Counted from the first letter of the stretch, positions 36,187 to 46,596 are shown. The stretch: DNA of 64,000 nucleotides from Solibacillus sp. FSL R7-0682 (GCF_038005985.1 NZ_JBBOUI010000001.1:1260001-1324000), one strand, 5' to 3'. Numbers and translations: made by a program. The notes: generated by a model not told the origin, from the sequence alone.

Positions 36187-39162
36187 GTGAATAAAATGAA
36201 AAAAGTGATGGCCGTGTTATTATCAACTCTCTTAATGATGACACTTGTTTTCCCATTTGGTCCGATCGAAGCAAATGCAGCAACTACCAAAATTACCGAT
36301 ATGAATACGACAAATGGGAAATATAAAGCTGCTTCATGGGCAGTAGATAATGGCTACATGCAGTTAAACAATGGCAAATTCCAAAGTGAATTGCTTGTGA
36401 GTGAATTACAATTACTCCAAATGATTGCGAAATTAGATCGTAATTTTAACTTTAACAGTACAAATCCAGATACACTTTATGGTTATTATGGCGAGTTGAA
36501 CCTTCCCTTATATGGGGTTACTAATAAAACAAAGCGAAACGCTAATGTGTCCCGCAGTCAATTTGCACGTATATACGCAGCGATAAATGGACTTGATTTA
36601 TCAGATATTCAAGCGGTTCAATATTTATATATGAACGACATCTCGCAAGGAACAACAGGTAAACGTACGTATGAAGATTTTAAACCAACAAGTAATTTAA
36701 ACCGAGGGGATATGGCTGTATTTTTATACCGTACAGTCCAGCAAGGTTCAATTGCAATTGAAGGGTTAACTACTTCACCAAATGGTCGCGACAACAAAAA
36801 AATTACATTGCCTTTAAACTTTGTTGAAGGAAAAGATTCGACTGTTACAGTAAAGCCAACACCAGGTACGAATGATAATGATAAAGAAAAACGACCAGAT
36901 ATTTATAAAGCAGTAAAAAGCATTAATGTTGAATCTGAGGAATTAATTGCAAATGGAATTGATTCTACACTCATTTCGATTGAATTAAAAGATAGTTATG
37001 GTAATGATATTTCCTTTGATGAATCATTAGCATTTAAAGTTACTTCTTCGGCTGGCGGTACTTTTTCTGAAACAAACGCAAGCACTAGCGGGAACTCGAC
37101 AGTTGTATATACAGATGGACCGCAATTAGATGTATATGTGACTGCACCAGCTTTAACAAAATCTGTAGTAGATACAATTCGTTTTGAAATGGTCAATCCA
37201 ACTAATCAATATTACACATATAAAAATCAAGTAATCGAAGCAAAAGTTCGTTATGTACCAAAGGCAGAATTAAGAATTTCATATGAAGTACATGATCCAG
37301 ATCAAACAGATTGGATCACAGGAGATGTAGACCCAGGTGTAAAACCATTACCGGCTTTACCTCAAGGTGTTGTTAATGGGGTAACTATACCGTTTACACA
37401 AAAGGGGATTATTACAATCTCAGACTTTGATGAAGACCTGAAATTATTCAGCGGAACGAAATGGGAAACTTATACGAATCCTACAACTGGGCAGCTTACG
37501 CAGGGGGAAATCTCCTCTGAAGAAATTCAGTACGGTAACGCCGAACTAAAATTAGAAGGTCAAATCATTTCAGTATGGTTATTTGAACAAATTTTAGAAT
37601 ATATGATTTATGGTCTTGAGCAAGAAGAAAATGATTGGGGCGGCTTAGGAAGCGCGAAAGTAATGTACACGGTGAATAGTGAAGGGCGTGCCACATACGA
37701 TTTACAAGGGGTAATGAGTGAAGAATTCACAGCCCAATTTGATTCAACTGTACATGCTGCTGTCATTTACTTAATCAATATTTTACCGAAAGCTGACGAT
37801 ATTACACTTGCGCATAAAGACAGTGTATTAGCGATAAAAGCGATTTATGACAAGCTTAGTCAAATGGATAAAAACATTTTACAAAAAGGTTTTGCGCAAG
37901 CTATTGGTAAGCTTGAAGGGGCTATGTCAAAAATTGAAATATTACAAAAGGGGCAAGAATTAGAAAACCGTCCTGATGGTATGGATCGTTATACGAAAGT
38001 TATTGTCAATTTAGTATTACCAAGTGGGGTAGTCATTACAGATTATAGAGGGACAGTAGAGGTCTCATATAATGGTAAGACAAAATTAGCTTCTTTTGAT
38101 ACAAATACAAAGGATTATAATGATGGCACAGGTCATGCTGGATCGGCAGTGTTTTATTTCGATGATGTCATTTATGGGAACCAAAAAGTAACGGCTCGCC
38201 TGGTGGATACAGATCCACGCTATGATAAACTGTTACAAAGTATCATTGGCACAACAACATCGAAAACAATTTTTACAAACCCGAAATTCGAAAAAAATAT
38301 GTGTTCTTTGGATGCAGAAGTATCATTTGTAGTTGACCATTCAGGCTCAATGAAAGCACGCGATCCAAAAAACTTTACTTCATTAAAAGTAAAACAGACT
38401 GTGAAACAATTAGAGGCGGATTTAAATCATGTATACCGCTTCAATAAAAAAGCTATTTTTGAAACGTCCGGTGAATCAGAGACAGTAGCTAAAATGCCAA
38501 GCCTATTGCAATATAAAAGTGAAAATCGAGGAACGAATGTAATTGCTTCTGTTACTACGGCTATTAATAATTTTTCAAGTAACAGTGCAACGAAAAAGGC
38601 TGTAGTATTGATTACGGATGGTAAAACAAATCGTAATGGTATTGATCAAATGATTAATTTGGCAAAATCAAAAGGTGTTGCCATTCATACAATTGCAGTA
38701 GGTAAGTATACAAGTGTTAATGAAACGTTATTAAAGCAAATTGCAACAGAAACTGGCGGAACATATATGAATGTGAAGGAAATTCATGATATCCATAGTG
38801 CATTGCAATCAATTATTACGTCAGTTTTATGTAATAAAGTAGTATCGAATCCAAGTTGTGCAAATGGCGACTTATTATTTAACCAAACGTCAGTTGTGAT
38901 CGAGAAGGAAAAGGTTCGTTTAATGGCCGATATTAATACTTCTTGTGATAATATTAAAAATGTACGAGTAGTGTTTGAATCTCCTAGTGGTAATAAACAA
39001 TTTGATTTACCATACCGAGGATCATCTCGATTTATGCATCGACCAAACTTATATGAATTCCCAGTACTTGACTTATATGTAGATGTAGAATTCCAGGCTT
39101 TAGATAGTAATGGAAATATAATTGCATCTAAAATGCACGTTATGAATAGTTCTAGTAATTAA
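36187..39162 (+). CDS. Large exported protein with a von Willebrand A domain and degenerate SLH region
   Basis: A 991-residue protein with a signal peptide ending near EANAA (about residue 32). Residues about 35-200 resemble degenerate SLH units (ASWAVDNGYMQLNNGKF, RSQFARIYAAINGLD, NRGDMAVFLYRTVQ). About 240-355 looks like an Ig-like (invasin-type) fold (ESEELIANGIDSTLISIELKD). A von Willebrand A domain covers about 708-870 with an intact MIDAS: Asp717, Ser719, Ser721, the RGTNV threonine, Asp811 (LITDGK). It should bind a divalent cation and a ligand outside the cell. GTG 36187 follows GGGGG, which overlaps the previous stop region, so it is coupled to the SLH gene. Confidence 0.82.
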   Translation: MNKMKKVMAVLLSTLLMMTLVFPFGPIEANAATTKITDMNTTNGKYKAASWAVDNGYMQLNNGKFQSELLVSELQLLQMIAKLDRNFNFNSTNPDTLYGYYGELNLPLYGVTNKTKRNANVSRSQFARIYAAINGLDLSDIQAVQYLYMNDISQGTTGKRTYEDFKPTSNLNRGDMAVFLYRTVQQGSIAIEGLTTSPNGRDNKKITLPLNFVEGKDSTVTVKPTPGTNDNDKEKRPDIYKAVKSINVESEELIANGIDSTLISIELKDSYGNDISFDESLAFKVTSSAGGTFSETNASTSGNSTVVYTDGPQLDVYVTAPALTKSVVDTIRFEMVNPTNQYYTYKNQVIEAKVRYVPKAELRISYEVHDPDQTDWITGDVDPGVKPLPALPQGVVNGVTIPFTQKGIITISDFDEDLKLFSGTKWETYTNPTTGQLTQGEISSEEIQYGNAELKLEGQIISVWLFEQILEYMIYGLEQEENDWGGLGSAKVMYTVNSEGRATYDLQGVMSEEFTAQFDSTVHAAVIYLINILPKADDITLAHKDSVLAIKAIYDKLSQMDKNILQKGFAQAIGKLEGAMSKIEILQKGQELENRPDGMDRYTKVIVNLVLPSGVVITDYRGTVEVSYNGKTKLASFDTNTKDYNDGTGHAGSAVFYFDDVIYGNQKVTARLVDTDPRYDKLLQSIIGTTTSKTIFTNPKFEKNMCSLDAEVSFVVDHSGSMKARDPKNFTSLKVKQTVKQLEADLNHVYRFNKKAIFETSGESETVAKMPSLLQYKSENRGTNVIASVTTAINNFSSNSATKKAVVLITDGKTNRNGIDQMINLAKSKGVAIHTIAVGKYTSVNETLLKQIATETGGTYMNVKEIHDIHSALQSIITSVLCNKVVSNPSCANGDLLFNQTSVVIEKEKVRLMADINTSCDNIKNVRVVFESPSGNKQFDLPYRGSSRFMHRPNLYEFPVLDLYVDVEFQALDSNGNIIASKMHVMNSSSN

Positions 39163-39166
39163 TGTT

Positions 39167-39201
39167 AAAAATACCAAGTAGACTTTGCTTGGTATTTTTT
39201 T
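39167..39201 (+). terminator. Terminator of the surface-protein genes
   Basis: A perfect 12-bp stem, AAAAATACCAAG (39167-39178) with 39188-39199, and a T run. Confidence 0.85.
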
Positions 39202-39250
39202 CTTTTGGGTATAAGCATTGAAAAGAGTAGATAACTTTGTTACACTTACA

Positions 39251-39265
39251 TTAGAATTATTCTAA
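39251..39265. promoter_or_regulatory. PerR-type box upstream of hemA
   Basis: TTAGAATTATTCTAA is a perfect 7-1-7 inverted repeat (symmetry extends three more bases each side). It matches the PerR box TTATAATNATTATAA at all but one symmetric pair. B. subtilis hemA is under PerR control, so peroxide probably induces heme synthesis here. It overlaps a possible promoter TTGTTA (39237-39242) / TCTAAT (39261-39266). Confidence 0.7.
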
Positions 39266-39321
39266 TGTAGAAATACTTTCATAGCATGTTCACAAAATGT
39301 GCATGATTCGGTATTTCTTTA

Positions 39322-39330
39322 TGATACAAT
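39322..39330 (+). promoter_or_regulatory. Extended -10 promoter candidate of hemA
   Basis: TGATACAAT is an extended -10 with TACAAT at 39325-39330, 38 bases before the hemA start. No clear -35 is seen, as is common with extended -10 sites. Confidence 0.45.
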
Positions 39331-39368
39331 AGGATTTATGAATTAGAACGTGTGAGGTGTGGAGATTC

Positions 39369-40727
39369 ATGCATACATTAGTAGTAGGCTTGAATTATAA
39401 AACAGCGCCAGTTGAAATTAGAGAAAAGCTATCTTTTGTGGAACAAGATATTCCAAATGCAATGGCGGCGCTACAACAACAAAAAAGTATATTAGAGAAT
39501 GTTATCATTTCAACATGTAACCGTACAGAAATCTATGCGGTAGTAGATCAATTGCATACAGGACGTTATTATATTAAACAATTTTTAGCGGATTGGTTTA
39601 ATATTCCTGTAAACCAATTTGAAGATCACCTCTTTATTCGAGAAGAGGATAAATCTTTAGATCATTTATTCCGTGTAACAGCTGGTATTGACTCAATGGT
39701 ATTAGGGGAAACACAAATTTTAGGACAAGTGAAAAAAAGCTTCCTCCAAGGTCAAGAAATCGGTACTACTGGAACCGTTTACAACCAATTATTTAAACAA
39801 GCGGTGACATTTGCAAAACGAGCACATAGTGAAACGGCAATTGGCGAGAATGCTGTCTCCGTATCCTATGCTGCCGTTGAACTTGCAAAGAAAATATTCG
39901 GGTCATTACAAAACAAGCATGTTGCGATTTTAGGTGCAGGTAAAATGGGAGAGCTTGCTATTCAAAACCTATACGGGAATGGTGTAGGCAAAGTAACGGT
40001 CATTAATCGTACTTTTGAAAAAGCGCAAAATTTAGCCTCAAAGTTTGATGGGAATGCAAAGGCAATGAATGAATTACAATGTACTTTACTTGAGGCAGAC
40101 ATTTTAATTAGTTCAACTGGGGCAACAAATTATGTCATTGACCATGATTTAATGAAGTATGTTGCCAAGTTCCGTAAAGGTGATCCATTGTTTATGGTTG
40201 ACATCGCCGTTCCTCGCGATTTAGATCCGAAAATCGGTGATTTGCCAAATGTTTTCTTATATGACATTGATGATTTACAGGGGATTGTCCAAGCGAACTT
40301 AGCTGAACGTGAGCGTGCTGCAAGTGAAATTATTAATATGATTCAACACGAAATCATTGAATTTAAGGAATGGTTTAAAACACTCGGTGTTGTTCCAGTT
40401 ATTACAGCGTTACGTAAAAAAGCAGCATCAATTCAAGAAGAGACAATGTTAAGCATTGAAAATAAAATGCCAAACTTATCAGAGCGTGAACGAAAAATTT
40501 TAAATAAGCATACGAAATCGATTATTAACCAGTTATTGAAAAATCCGATTTTACAGGCAAAGGAATTGGCAAATTCAGATGCAGCTGCTGAACAATTGGC
40601 ATTATTCCAGCAAATATTCGGCATTGAAGAAGATGTACAACAGGAAGTTCGATTACAACAAGTAGAAAAATCGACAGAGACGAGCTTACAACAGGAAGTA
40701 CAAGCCAATCCACGATTATCTTATTAG
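39369..40727 (+). CDS. hemA: Glutamyl-tRNA reductase
   Basis: A 452-residue enzyme that reduces glutamyl-tRNA to glutamate-1-semialdehyde, the first committed step of the C5 heme pathway. It opens [20 protein letters not shown]. The catalytic Cys50 lies in STCNRTE. The NADPH domain has GAGKMGELA. The C terminus holds the dimerisation helices. ATG 39369 is preferred to the in-frame GTG at 39357. In B. subtilis hemA heads one operon with hemXCDBL; here a terminator-like hairpin lies between hemA and hemX. Confidence 0.96.
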   Translation: MHTLVVGLNYKTAPVEIREKLSFVEQDIPNAMAALQQQKSILENVIISTCNRTEIYAVVDQLHTGRYYIKQFLADWFNIPVNQFEDHLFIREEDKSLDHLFRVTAGIDSMVLGETQILGQVKKSFLQGQEIGTTGTVYNQLFKQAVTFAKRAHSETAIGENAVSVSYAAVELAKKIFGSLQNKHVAILGAGKMGELAIQNLYGNGVGKVTVINRTFEKAQNLASKFDGNAKAMNELQCTLLEADILISSTGATNYVIDHDLMKYVAKFRKGDPLFMVDIAVPRDLDPKIGDLPNVFLYDIDDLQGIVQANLAERERAASEIINMIQHEIIEFKEWFKTLGVVPVITALRKKAASIQEETMLSIENKMPNLSERERKILNKHTKSIINQLLKNPILQAKELANSDAAAEQLALFQQIFGIEEDVQQEVRLQQVEKSTETSLQQEVQANPRLSY

Positions 40728-40800
40728 AAAGATACATTTGCGCCCAAACGTGATGGTTGGCCTGTCTTATGTCGTTTTCCTATCGACTTAAATAAAAAAT

Positions 40801-40852
40801 AAGCGTTTTCGTATCTCTATGGTAAAATTATAGATATGTAAAACGCTTTTTT
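40801..40852 (+). terminator. Terminator hairpin between hemA and hemX
   Basis: AAGCGTTTT (40801-40809) pairs with AAAACGCTT (40840-40848), with inner ATCT/AGAT and TCTAT/ATAGA-type pairs, and six T residues. The apical part holds TGGTAAAAT, an extended -10 (TAAAAT at 40823-40828), so the same bases may also start a hemX transcript. Confidence 0.7.
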
Positions 40853-40895
40853 CGATTTATTATAAAGAGAAAAGAATTATAGGGGAAGGGTGCAT

Positions 40896-41723
40896 ATGGC
40901 AGAAGTAGTAATGACTAGACTTTATGAGCTTATGATTGTACTTTATGCGCTCAGTATTGTTTTATATTTCACAGATTACTTATATAAAAATATAAAATTT
41001 AGACGTGTCGCGTTTTGGTTTGTGTCCACAGTTTGGGTGTTGCAAAACGTATTTTTATTATTATTTATTATACAAACGAAGCGGTTTCCGATACTGTCCT
41101 TATATGAAGGAGTATTTTTCTATGCATGGCTGCTAACGACACTTTCAATTGTGCTGCACTGTATTGCACGTGTAGATTTGCCGGTCGTACTATTAAACTT
41201 TTTAAGCTTTATTTTTGTCACGATTCATTTATTTGCACCTCAATCGTCAGAACAAATTGTAGGAGAGTCACTCGTTTCAGAAATGCTATTTATTCATATT
41301 AGCTTTGCGATTACCTCGTATGCGGCATTTTCAGTTGCCTTCGTTTTTTCATTATTATATTTAGTTTTATATCGCATATTAAAACAAAAAAAGTTGAATC
41401 ATCTTTGGTCAAGATTACCAAACTTACAGCAAATGTTAAAATGGATGAATCTATCTACCCTTGTAGGAATTCCATTATTTATTATTAGCATTGTGCTAGG
41501 TCTAGAATGGGCGTTTGTCTCTCTTGAAGGGGTTTCTATATTAGATGTTAAAATTATAGGCTCATTTATCGTGTCGTGTCTTTATTTAATAGCCTTTTTA
41601 CTGCATCGAAAAGGTGCTTTATTAGGCTCTTCGTACGCGATTGTGCATTTATATTTATTTTTACTTGTTGTCATTAATTTCTTCCTTGGCAGCAAATTAT
41701 CTAGTTTCCATCTATGGGTTTAA
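40896..41723 (+). CDS. hemX: HemX membrane protein (cytochrome c assembly-like)
   Basis: A 275-residue protein with eight hydrophobic segments, of the CcsA/HemX type, in the hemX position between hemA and hemC. In B. subtilis HemX lowers the cellular level of HemA. The start is ATG 40896 after GGGGAAGGG; ATG 40911 is an alternative. The next gene starts 18 bases after its stop. Confidence 0.87.
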   Translation: MAEVVMTRLYELMIVLYALSIVLYFTDYLYKNIKFRRVAFWFVSTVWVLQNVFLLLFIIQTKRFPILSLYEGVFFYAWLLTTLSIVLHCIARVDLPVVLLNFLSFIFVTIHLFAPQSSEQIVGESLVSEMLFIHISFAITSYAAFSVAFVFSLLYLVLYRILKQKKLNHLWSRLPNLQQMLKWMNLSTLVGIPLFIISIVLGLEWAFVSLEGVSILDVKIIGSFIVSCLYLIAFLLHRKGALLGSSYAIVHLYLFLLVVINFFLGSKLSSFHLWV

Positions 41724-41741
41724 CAGAAAGGTCGGAGTGTA

Positions 41742-42674
41742 TTGAGAAAAATTATTGTAGGTTCACGAAAAAGTAAATTAGCATTAACACAAACAAATTG
41801 GTTCATTAACGAGTTAAAGTCAGCAGGTGTACCATTTGAATTTGAAGTAAAAGAAATTGTGACGAAGGGTGACCGAATTTTAGACGTGCAATTATCTAAA
41901 GTTGGCGGAAAAGGCCTATTTGTTAAAGAAATTGAGCAAGCTTTATACGATAAAGAAATCGATTTTGCTGTTCACTCGATGAAAGACATGCCTGCAATTT
42001 TACCAGAAGGCTTAGTTATTGGCTGTATCCCTCCACGTGAAGACGCACGTGATGCCTTTATTTCAAAAGGTCATGTGAAGTTTGCAGATTTACCGAAAGG
42101 GGCTGTAGTAGGGACAAGTTCATTACGCCGTAGTGCTCAATTATTACAAGTACGACCAGATTTGGAAATCAAGTGGATTCGCGGGAATGTAGATACACGT
42201 TTAAATAAGCTAGAAACAGAAGATTATGATGCGATTATTTTGGCCGCAGCTGGTTTAAAGCGCCTTGGCTGGAGTGCCGATGTAGTCACTGAATATTTAG
42301 ATACGGATATTTGCTTACCAGCTGTAGCACAAGGTTCCCTTGGAATTGAATGCCGTGCTGATGATGTCCAATTATTAGAGCAATTGGCGAAATTAACGGA
42401 TGCAACTACATGGAAAACAGCCCATGCAGAGCGCGCATTTTTAGCGGCTATGGATGGTGGCTGTCAAGTACCAATTGCAGGCTACTCAACAGTTGATGGA
42501 GACAAAATCACGTTAACAGGATTAGTTGCTGCTCCAGATGCTTCCGTTACTTATAAAGAAACACTAACAGGCCATGATGCAGATGCTTTAGGAAAGGCGG
42601 TAGCTGCAAAACTTACAGAGCAAGGTGCCTTTGATCTAATTCAACGTGTAAAGGCTGAGCTTAATGCCGAGTAA
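41742..42674 (+). CDS. hemC: Porphobilinogen deaminase (hydroxymethylbilane synthase)
   Basis: A 310-residue enzyme that joins four porphobilinogens into hydroxymethylbilane. It opens [20 protein letters not shown]. It carries [21 protein letters not shown] and the substrate arginines of SSLRRSAQL. Cys241 in [10 protein letters not shown] carries the dipyrromethane cofactor. TTG start 41742 lies after GGAGTG. It overlaps hemD by 11 bases. Confidence 0.96.
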   Translation: MRKIIVGSRKSKLALTQTNWFINELKSAGVPFEFEVKEIVTKGDRILDVQLSKVGGKGLFVKEIEQALYDKEIDFAVHSMKDMPAILPEGLVIGCIPPREDARDAFISKGHVKFADLPKGAVVGTSSLRRSAQLLQVRPDLEIKWIRGNVDTRLNKLETEDYDAIILAAAGLKRLGWSADVVTEYLDTDICLPAVAQGSLGIECRADDVQLLEQLAKLTDATTWKTAHAERAFLAAMDGGCQVPIAGYSTVDGDKITLTGLVAAPDASVTYKETLTGHDADALGKAVAAKLTEQGAFDLIQRVKAELNAE

Positions 42675-43407
42675 ACTCGCAGGCAAAACCATAATATTAA
42701 CAGGCTCTTCTGTCGTACAACCGATTGCCCAGTTAATCGAGGAAAATGGAGGGAAAGTACTTCATTTTCCGCTTATCGAAACCGTTGAATTGATTACGCC
42801 AGAAGATCCACAATGGCTTGCACAATTACAAACATACGACTGGCTTATTTTTACGAGTCAAAATGCGGTGACAAGCTTCTTTTCGAAATGCGTACGTTAT
42901 CAAGTAGTTGTACCGAATCATTTGAAAATCGCAGCGGTTGGTGAGAAAACAGCCGCACGATTACAAGCGAATGGCTTACAAGTTGATTTTATGCCAACAA
43001 TTTTTAGTGCAGATGTGTTTGTGCAACAATTTGCCCTTGCAGAAGGGGAGCGCGCGTTATTTTTGCGTGGAAGTTTAGCAAAGGATACAATTCGTGCTAG
43101 TATTGCTGTAGATGAATGGACAGTTTATGAAACAAAGTCTTGTCTAAAGCATTTAAATGACTTAGAGAAAGCTTTAGTTCAATGTGAGCAACCTATTGTC
43201 ATATTTGCTAGCCCATCAGCAGTAGACATTTACGCAAAACGAATTGTACCCGATTTAAATTGGGGTTATGTGAAATTTGCATCAATAGGGCATGTAACGA
43301 CCGCTGCACTCGCAAAGTACGGCGTGACACCAATCGTTCAACCTAAAACATATACAATGCAGGCTGTCATTGAACAGCTCATCTTGGAGGAAACAACAAA
43401 TGACTGA
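42664..43407 (+). CDS. hemD: Uroporphyrinogen-III synthase
   Basis: A 247-residue enzyme that closes hydroxymethylbilane with inversion of ring D. The family is poorly conserved; recognisable parts are [10 protein letters not shown] at the start, [34 protein letters not shown] and [16 protein letters not shown]. The gene overlaps hemC by 11 bases and hemB by 8, a tightly coupled set. Confidence 0.92.
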   Translation: MPSKLAGKTIILTGSSVVQPIAQLIEENGGKVLHFPLIETVELITPEDPQWLAQLQTYDWLIFTSQNAVTSFFSKCVRYQVVVPNHLKIAAVGEKTAARLQANGLQVDFMPTIFSADVFVQQFALAEGERALFLRGSLAKDTIRASIAVDEWTVYETKSCLKHLNDLEKALVQCEQPIVIFASPSAVDIYAKRIVPDLNWGYVKFASIGHVTTAALAKYGVTPIVQPKTYTMQAVIEQLILEETTND

Positions 43408-44380
43408 AATTACATTCCAACGTCACAGAAGATTACGTCAAAATGCCGCAATGCGCGCATTGGTAAAAGAAACTTATTTACAAAAGGAAGATTTAATTTA
43501 TCCGTTATTCATTATTGAAGGCGAGAATGTTAAAAATCCGGTTAGCTCTATGCCCGGTGTATTCCAGCTGTCATTAGATAATTTAGCAGCAGAAGTGGAC
43601 GAGATTGTAAATTTAGGTATTCGTGCTGTTTTATTATTCGGTATTCCTGCAGAGAAGGATGCAGTTGGTACAGGTGCCTTCCATGATCACGGAATTGTTC
43701 AAAAGGCAACACGTTTAATTAAAGAGCGTCATCCAGAATTATTAGTAGTGGCTGACACTTGTCTTTGTGAATTTACTGACCACGGACATTGTGGCGTTAT
43801 TGAGGGCGAGCAAGTACTAAATGATCCTTCACTCGATATTTTAGCGCGTACTGCTGTTTCACAAGCGAAAGCTGGGGCAGATATCATTGCGCCGTCAAAT
43901 ATGATGGACGGCTTTGTTGCGGCGATTCGTGCAGGATTAGATGCAGAGGGATTCGAGCATATTCCAATTATGTCTTACGCCGTTAAATATGCTTCAAGCT
44001 ATTACGGCCCGTTCCGTGAAGCAGCAGAGGGGGCACCGCAGTTTGGCGATCGTAAAACGTACCAAATGGACCCAGCTAACCGCATCGAAGCAATTCGAGA
44101 GGCAACTTCTGACGTACAAGAAGGCGCAGATTTCTTAATCGTCAAGCCTGCATTAGCATATATGGATATTATTCGTGACGTGAAAAATGCGTTCCCGGTG
44201 CCTGTGGTTGCATACAATGTATCGGGAGAATATTCGATGGTGAAAGCAGCAGCACAAAATGGTTGGATTGATGAAAAATCTGTTGTTTTAGAAACGTTAC
44301 TAGGGATGAAGCGTGCAGGCTCAGACTTAATTATTACTTATCATGCAAAAGACGTTTGTCGTTGGTTGGAGGAAAAATAA
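43400..44380 (+). CDS. hemB: Porphobilinogen synthase (delta-aminolevulinate dehydratase)
   Basis: A 326-residue enzyme that condenses two aminolevulinates to porphobilinogen. Schiff-base lysines are Lys196 ([14 protein letters not shown]) and Lys249 ([11 protein letters not shown]). The cysteines of [14 protein letters not shown] mark the zinc-binding type. GGAGG precedes ATG 43400; in-frame codons upstream to 43370 belong to the hemD overlap. Confidence 0.96.
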   Translation: MTEITFQRHRRLRQNAAMRALVKETYLQKEDLIYPLFIIEGENVKNPVSSMPGVFQLSLDNLAAEVDEIVNLGIRAVLLFGIPAEKDAVGTGAFHDHGIVQKATRLIKERHPELLVVADTCLCEFTDHGHCGVIEGEQVLNDPSLDILARTAVSQAKAGADIIAPSNMMDGFVAAIRAGLDAEGFEHIPIMSYAVKYASSYYGPFREAAEGAPQFGDRKTYQMDPANRIEAIREATSDVQEGADFLIVKPALAYMDIIRDVKNAFPVPVVAYNVSGEYSMVKAAAQNGWIDEKSVVLETLLGMKRAGSDLIITYHAKDVCRWLEEK

Positions 44381-44381
44381 G

Positions 44382-45671
44382 ATGCGTTCATATGAAAATT
44401 CAAAAGAGGCATTTAAAGAAGCCGTTGATTTAATGCCAGGTGGGGTTAACTCACCGGTACGTGCATTTAAATCTGTTAACTTAGACCCGATTTTTATGGA
44501 ATCTGGATCAGGTGCAATCATTAAGGATATTGATGGCAATGAATATATTGACTATGTTTTATCTTGGGGTCCACTGATTTTAGGACATGCACATCCTGAA
44601 GTCGTGACGGCAATTCAAGAGCAGGCTGCAAAAGGAGCATCATTTGGTGCACCAACTGTATCGGAGAATAAATTGGCGAAATTAGTAATGGATCGTTTAC
44701 CTTCAGTTGAAATGATTCGCTTTGTATCTTCAGGTACAGAAGCAACGATGTCAGCATTACGTTTAGCACGTGGTTATACGGGACGCGACAAAATATTAAA
44801 ATTCGAAGGCTCTTACCATGGGCATGGGGATTCATTGCTAATTAAGGCGGGTTCAGGTGTTGCCACTTTAGGTTTACCGGATTCACCAGGGGTACCGGCT
44901 GATATTGCGAAAAATACATTAACAGTAGCGTACAACGATTTACAATCAGCAAAATTAGTATTTGAAAAATTTGGTTCAGATATAGCTGCAGTCATTTTAG
45001 AGCCAGTAGCTGGCAACATGGGTGTTGTACCTCCACAACCTGGCTTTTTAGAAGGGCTACGTAAGCTAACAGAAGAAAATGGCACATTATTAATATTCGA
45101 TGAAGTTATGACAGGCTTCCGTGTCGACTACGGCTGTGCACAAGAATATTTCGGTATACAGCCAGACCTTACTTGCTTAGGAAAAGTAATCGGTGGTGGT
45201 TTACCAGTCGGTGCATTCGGTGGTAAACGTGAGATTATGGAGAAAATTGCGCCTGCTGGTCCGATTTATCAAGCAGGAACTTTATCTGGTAACCCACTTG
45301 CAATGACTGCAGGGTATGAAACTTTATCACGTTTAACAAAAGATTCGTATACCTATTTCCGTAAGTTAGGTGACCAATTAGAGGCAGGTTTCCGTGAGGC
45401 TGCAACGAAGTATAACATTCCTCATACAGTAAATCGCGCAGGTTCTATGATTGGCTTCTTCTTTACAAACGAAGATGTAATTGATTTTGAGTCAGCAAAA
45501 ACTTCGGATCTAGCGTTATTTGCAGAGTACTTTAAATTAATGGCTGAAGAAGGTATTTTCTTACCACCATCACAATTTGAAGGATTATTTATTTCAACAG
45601 CTCATACAGAAGAGCATATTGAAAAAACAGTTCGAGCATTCCATACCGTGTTTGAAAAATTAGCTCGATAA
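44382..45671 (+). CDS. hemL: Glutamate-1-semialdehyde 2,1-aminomutase
   Basis: A 429-residue PLP enzyme that moves the amino group of glutamate-1-semialdehyde to give 5-aminolevulinate. The PLP lysine is Lys268 ([16 protein letters not shown]). Also seen are [18 protein letters not shown], the cofactor-binding region, and FDEVMTGFR. It ends the heme operon and starts one base after the hemB stop behind GGAGG. Confidence 0.97.
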   Translation: MRSYENSKEAFKEAVDLMPGGVNSPVRAFKSVNLDPIFMESGSGAIIKDIDGNEYIDYVLSWGPLILGHAHPEVVTAIQEQAAKGASFGAPTVSENKLAKLVMDRLPSVEMIRFVSSGTEATMSALRLARGYTGRDKILKFEGSYHGHGDSLLIKAGSGVATLGLPDSPGVPADIAKNTLTVAYNDLQSAKLVFEKFGSDIAAVILEPVAGNMGVVPPQPGFLEGLRKLTEENGTLLIFDEVMTGFRVDYGCAQEYFGIQPDLTCLGKVIGGGLPVGAFGGKREIMEKIAPAGPIYQAGTLSGNPLAMTAGYETLSRLTKDSYTYFRKLGDQLEAGFREAATKYNIPHTVNRAGSMIGFFFTNEDVIDFESAKTSDLALFAEYFKLMAEEGIFLPPSQFEGLFISTAHTEEHIEKTVRAFHTVFEKLAR

Positions 45672-45690
45672 TTTAGGACGAACTCATAAA

Positions 45691-45733
45691 TCTCCTTTCT
45701 ACGCATAATTTATTCGTAGAGAGGAGGTTTTTT
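45691..45733 (+). terminator. Hairpin after hemL that overlaps the next ribosome site
   Basis: TCTCCTTTCTACG (45691-45703) pairs with CGTAGAGAGGAG (45715-45726) with a one-base bulge, followed by seven T residues. GGAGG at 45724-45728 is the ribosome site of the gene starting at 45735, so its SD lies in the 3' arm and T run. Confidence 0.75.
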
Positions 45734-45734
45734 T

Positions 45735-46496
45735 ATGCAACAATGGGAGATGAATGAAAATTTTATTTTCCCTAGTTTTTTAGGGAATGTTATTGGAACG
45801 CCGTCAATTCAAGTAAAACCAAGTTGGCAACAACAAGTAGAAAATGAGTCTGTCTTATTAAATGGTGTTTATGTCATTAAAGGGCATGTTCAATTTGATT
45901 TTAATCCAATTGAAGATGAGCAACAGCCTCAAGGGATACTCATTGAGCACATTGATGTAGAACAAGACCAAGCGTATTTTGAATATGCCATTCCATTCTC
46001 CATCGATTTCCCAAAAGAGGAGGTCGAGACAGTTACAATAGAAGCGCTGTCGCCAAAGTTAGTAGCTGACAAGGGCTCCGCATGTAACTGTAGTTGGCAA
46101 GTTCAATGTCATCTTGAGAAAAAGGCACCAGTAGTTGCTGAAACTGAGGTAGTGGAAGCACCGGTTGTGGAAGCACCTGTAGTTAAAAAAGCTATTGTTG
46201 AAAAGAAAGTTGTAGAAGAGCGGGTAGAAGAGAAGCCTAAAAAAGAAATACTGGCAGAAGCTATTGAAATGCCTCCACTTGTTGAGGCAGAACAACTAAT
46301 AGTAGAAAAGCTTGTGATTGAGGACTATAAGGAACGAACGGTTGCAGCTCCAAAAGAAGAGCAGCTAGTTCAAAATGAATCGCTAAAATTATCTACAAAA
46401 GAAGCGAAACAAATTGAAGAAGAAGCTGACTTTTTTGAACAGCTTGCGGAGGCATACAGCATTGTTAAAGTTCATATGAGTAAAGTAGAGAAGTAG
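45735..46496 (+). CDS. Acidic protein at the spoVID locus, lacking LysM
   Basis: A 253-residue acidic protein. Residues about 1-120 form a beta-rich domain (FIFPSFLGNVIGTPSIQVKPSW..., VYVIKGHVQFDF). A low-complexity stretch with APVVE/APVVK and KKVVEERVEEK repeats follows, then a helical end. The position right after hemL is that of B. subtilis spoVID, a spore-coat encasement protein with a C-terminal LysM. Here no LysM is present and no downstream frame supplies one. Homology to SpoVID is inferred from position and general build, not from clear motifs. Confidence 0.5.
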   Translation: MQQWEMNENFIFPSFLGNVIGTPSIQVKPSWQQQVENESVLLNGVYVIKGHVQFDFNPIEDEQQPQGILIEHIDVEQDQAYFEYAIPFSIDFPKEEVETVTIEALSPKLVADKGSACNCSWQVQCHLEKKAPVVAETEVVEAPVVEAPVVKKAIVEKKVVEERVEEKPKKEILAEAIEMPPLVEAEQLIVEKLVIEDYKERTVAAPKEEQLVQNESLKLSTKEAKQIEEEADFFEQLAEAYSIVKVHMSKVEK

Positions 46497-46499
46497 AGG

Positions 46500-46519
46500 A
46501 TTCCTCTAGGAATTTTTTT
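46500..46519 (+). terminator. Short hairpin at end of the spoVID-locus gene
   Basis: ATTCC (46500-46504) with GGAAT (46509-46513) and seven T residues. The stem is weak. Confidence 0.45.
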
Positions 46520-46557
46520 ATGTTCAAGTAACTAACTGATTATATTAACTAAAATTA

Positions 46558-46596
46558 ACCCGTAAATGTTTGAATCGAACATTTACGGGTGTTTTG
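46558..46596 (+). terminator. Strong terminator after the spoVID-locus gene
   Basis: A perfect 13-bp stem, ACCCGTAAATGTT (46558-46570) with 46578-46590, followed by GTTTTGTTG. Bases 46597-46753 hold no gene I can support. Confidence 0.75.
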
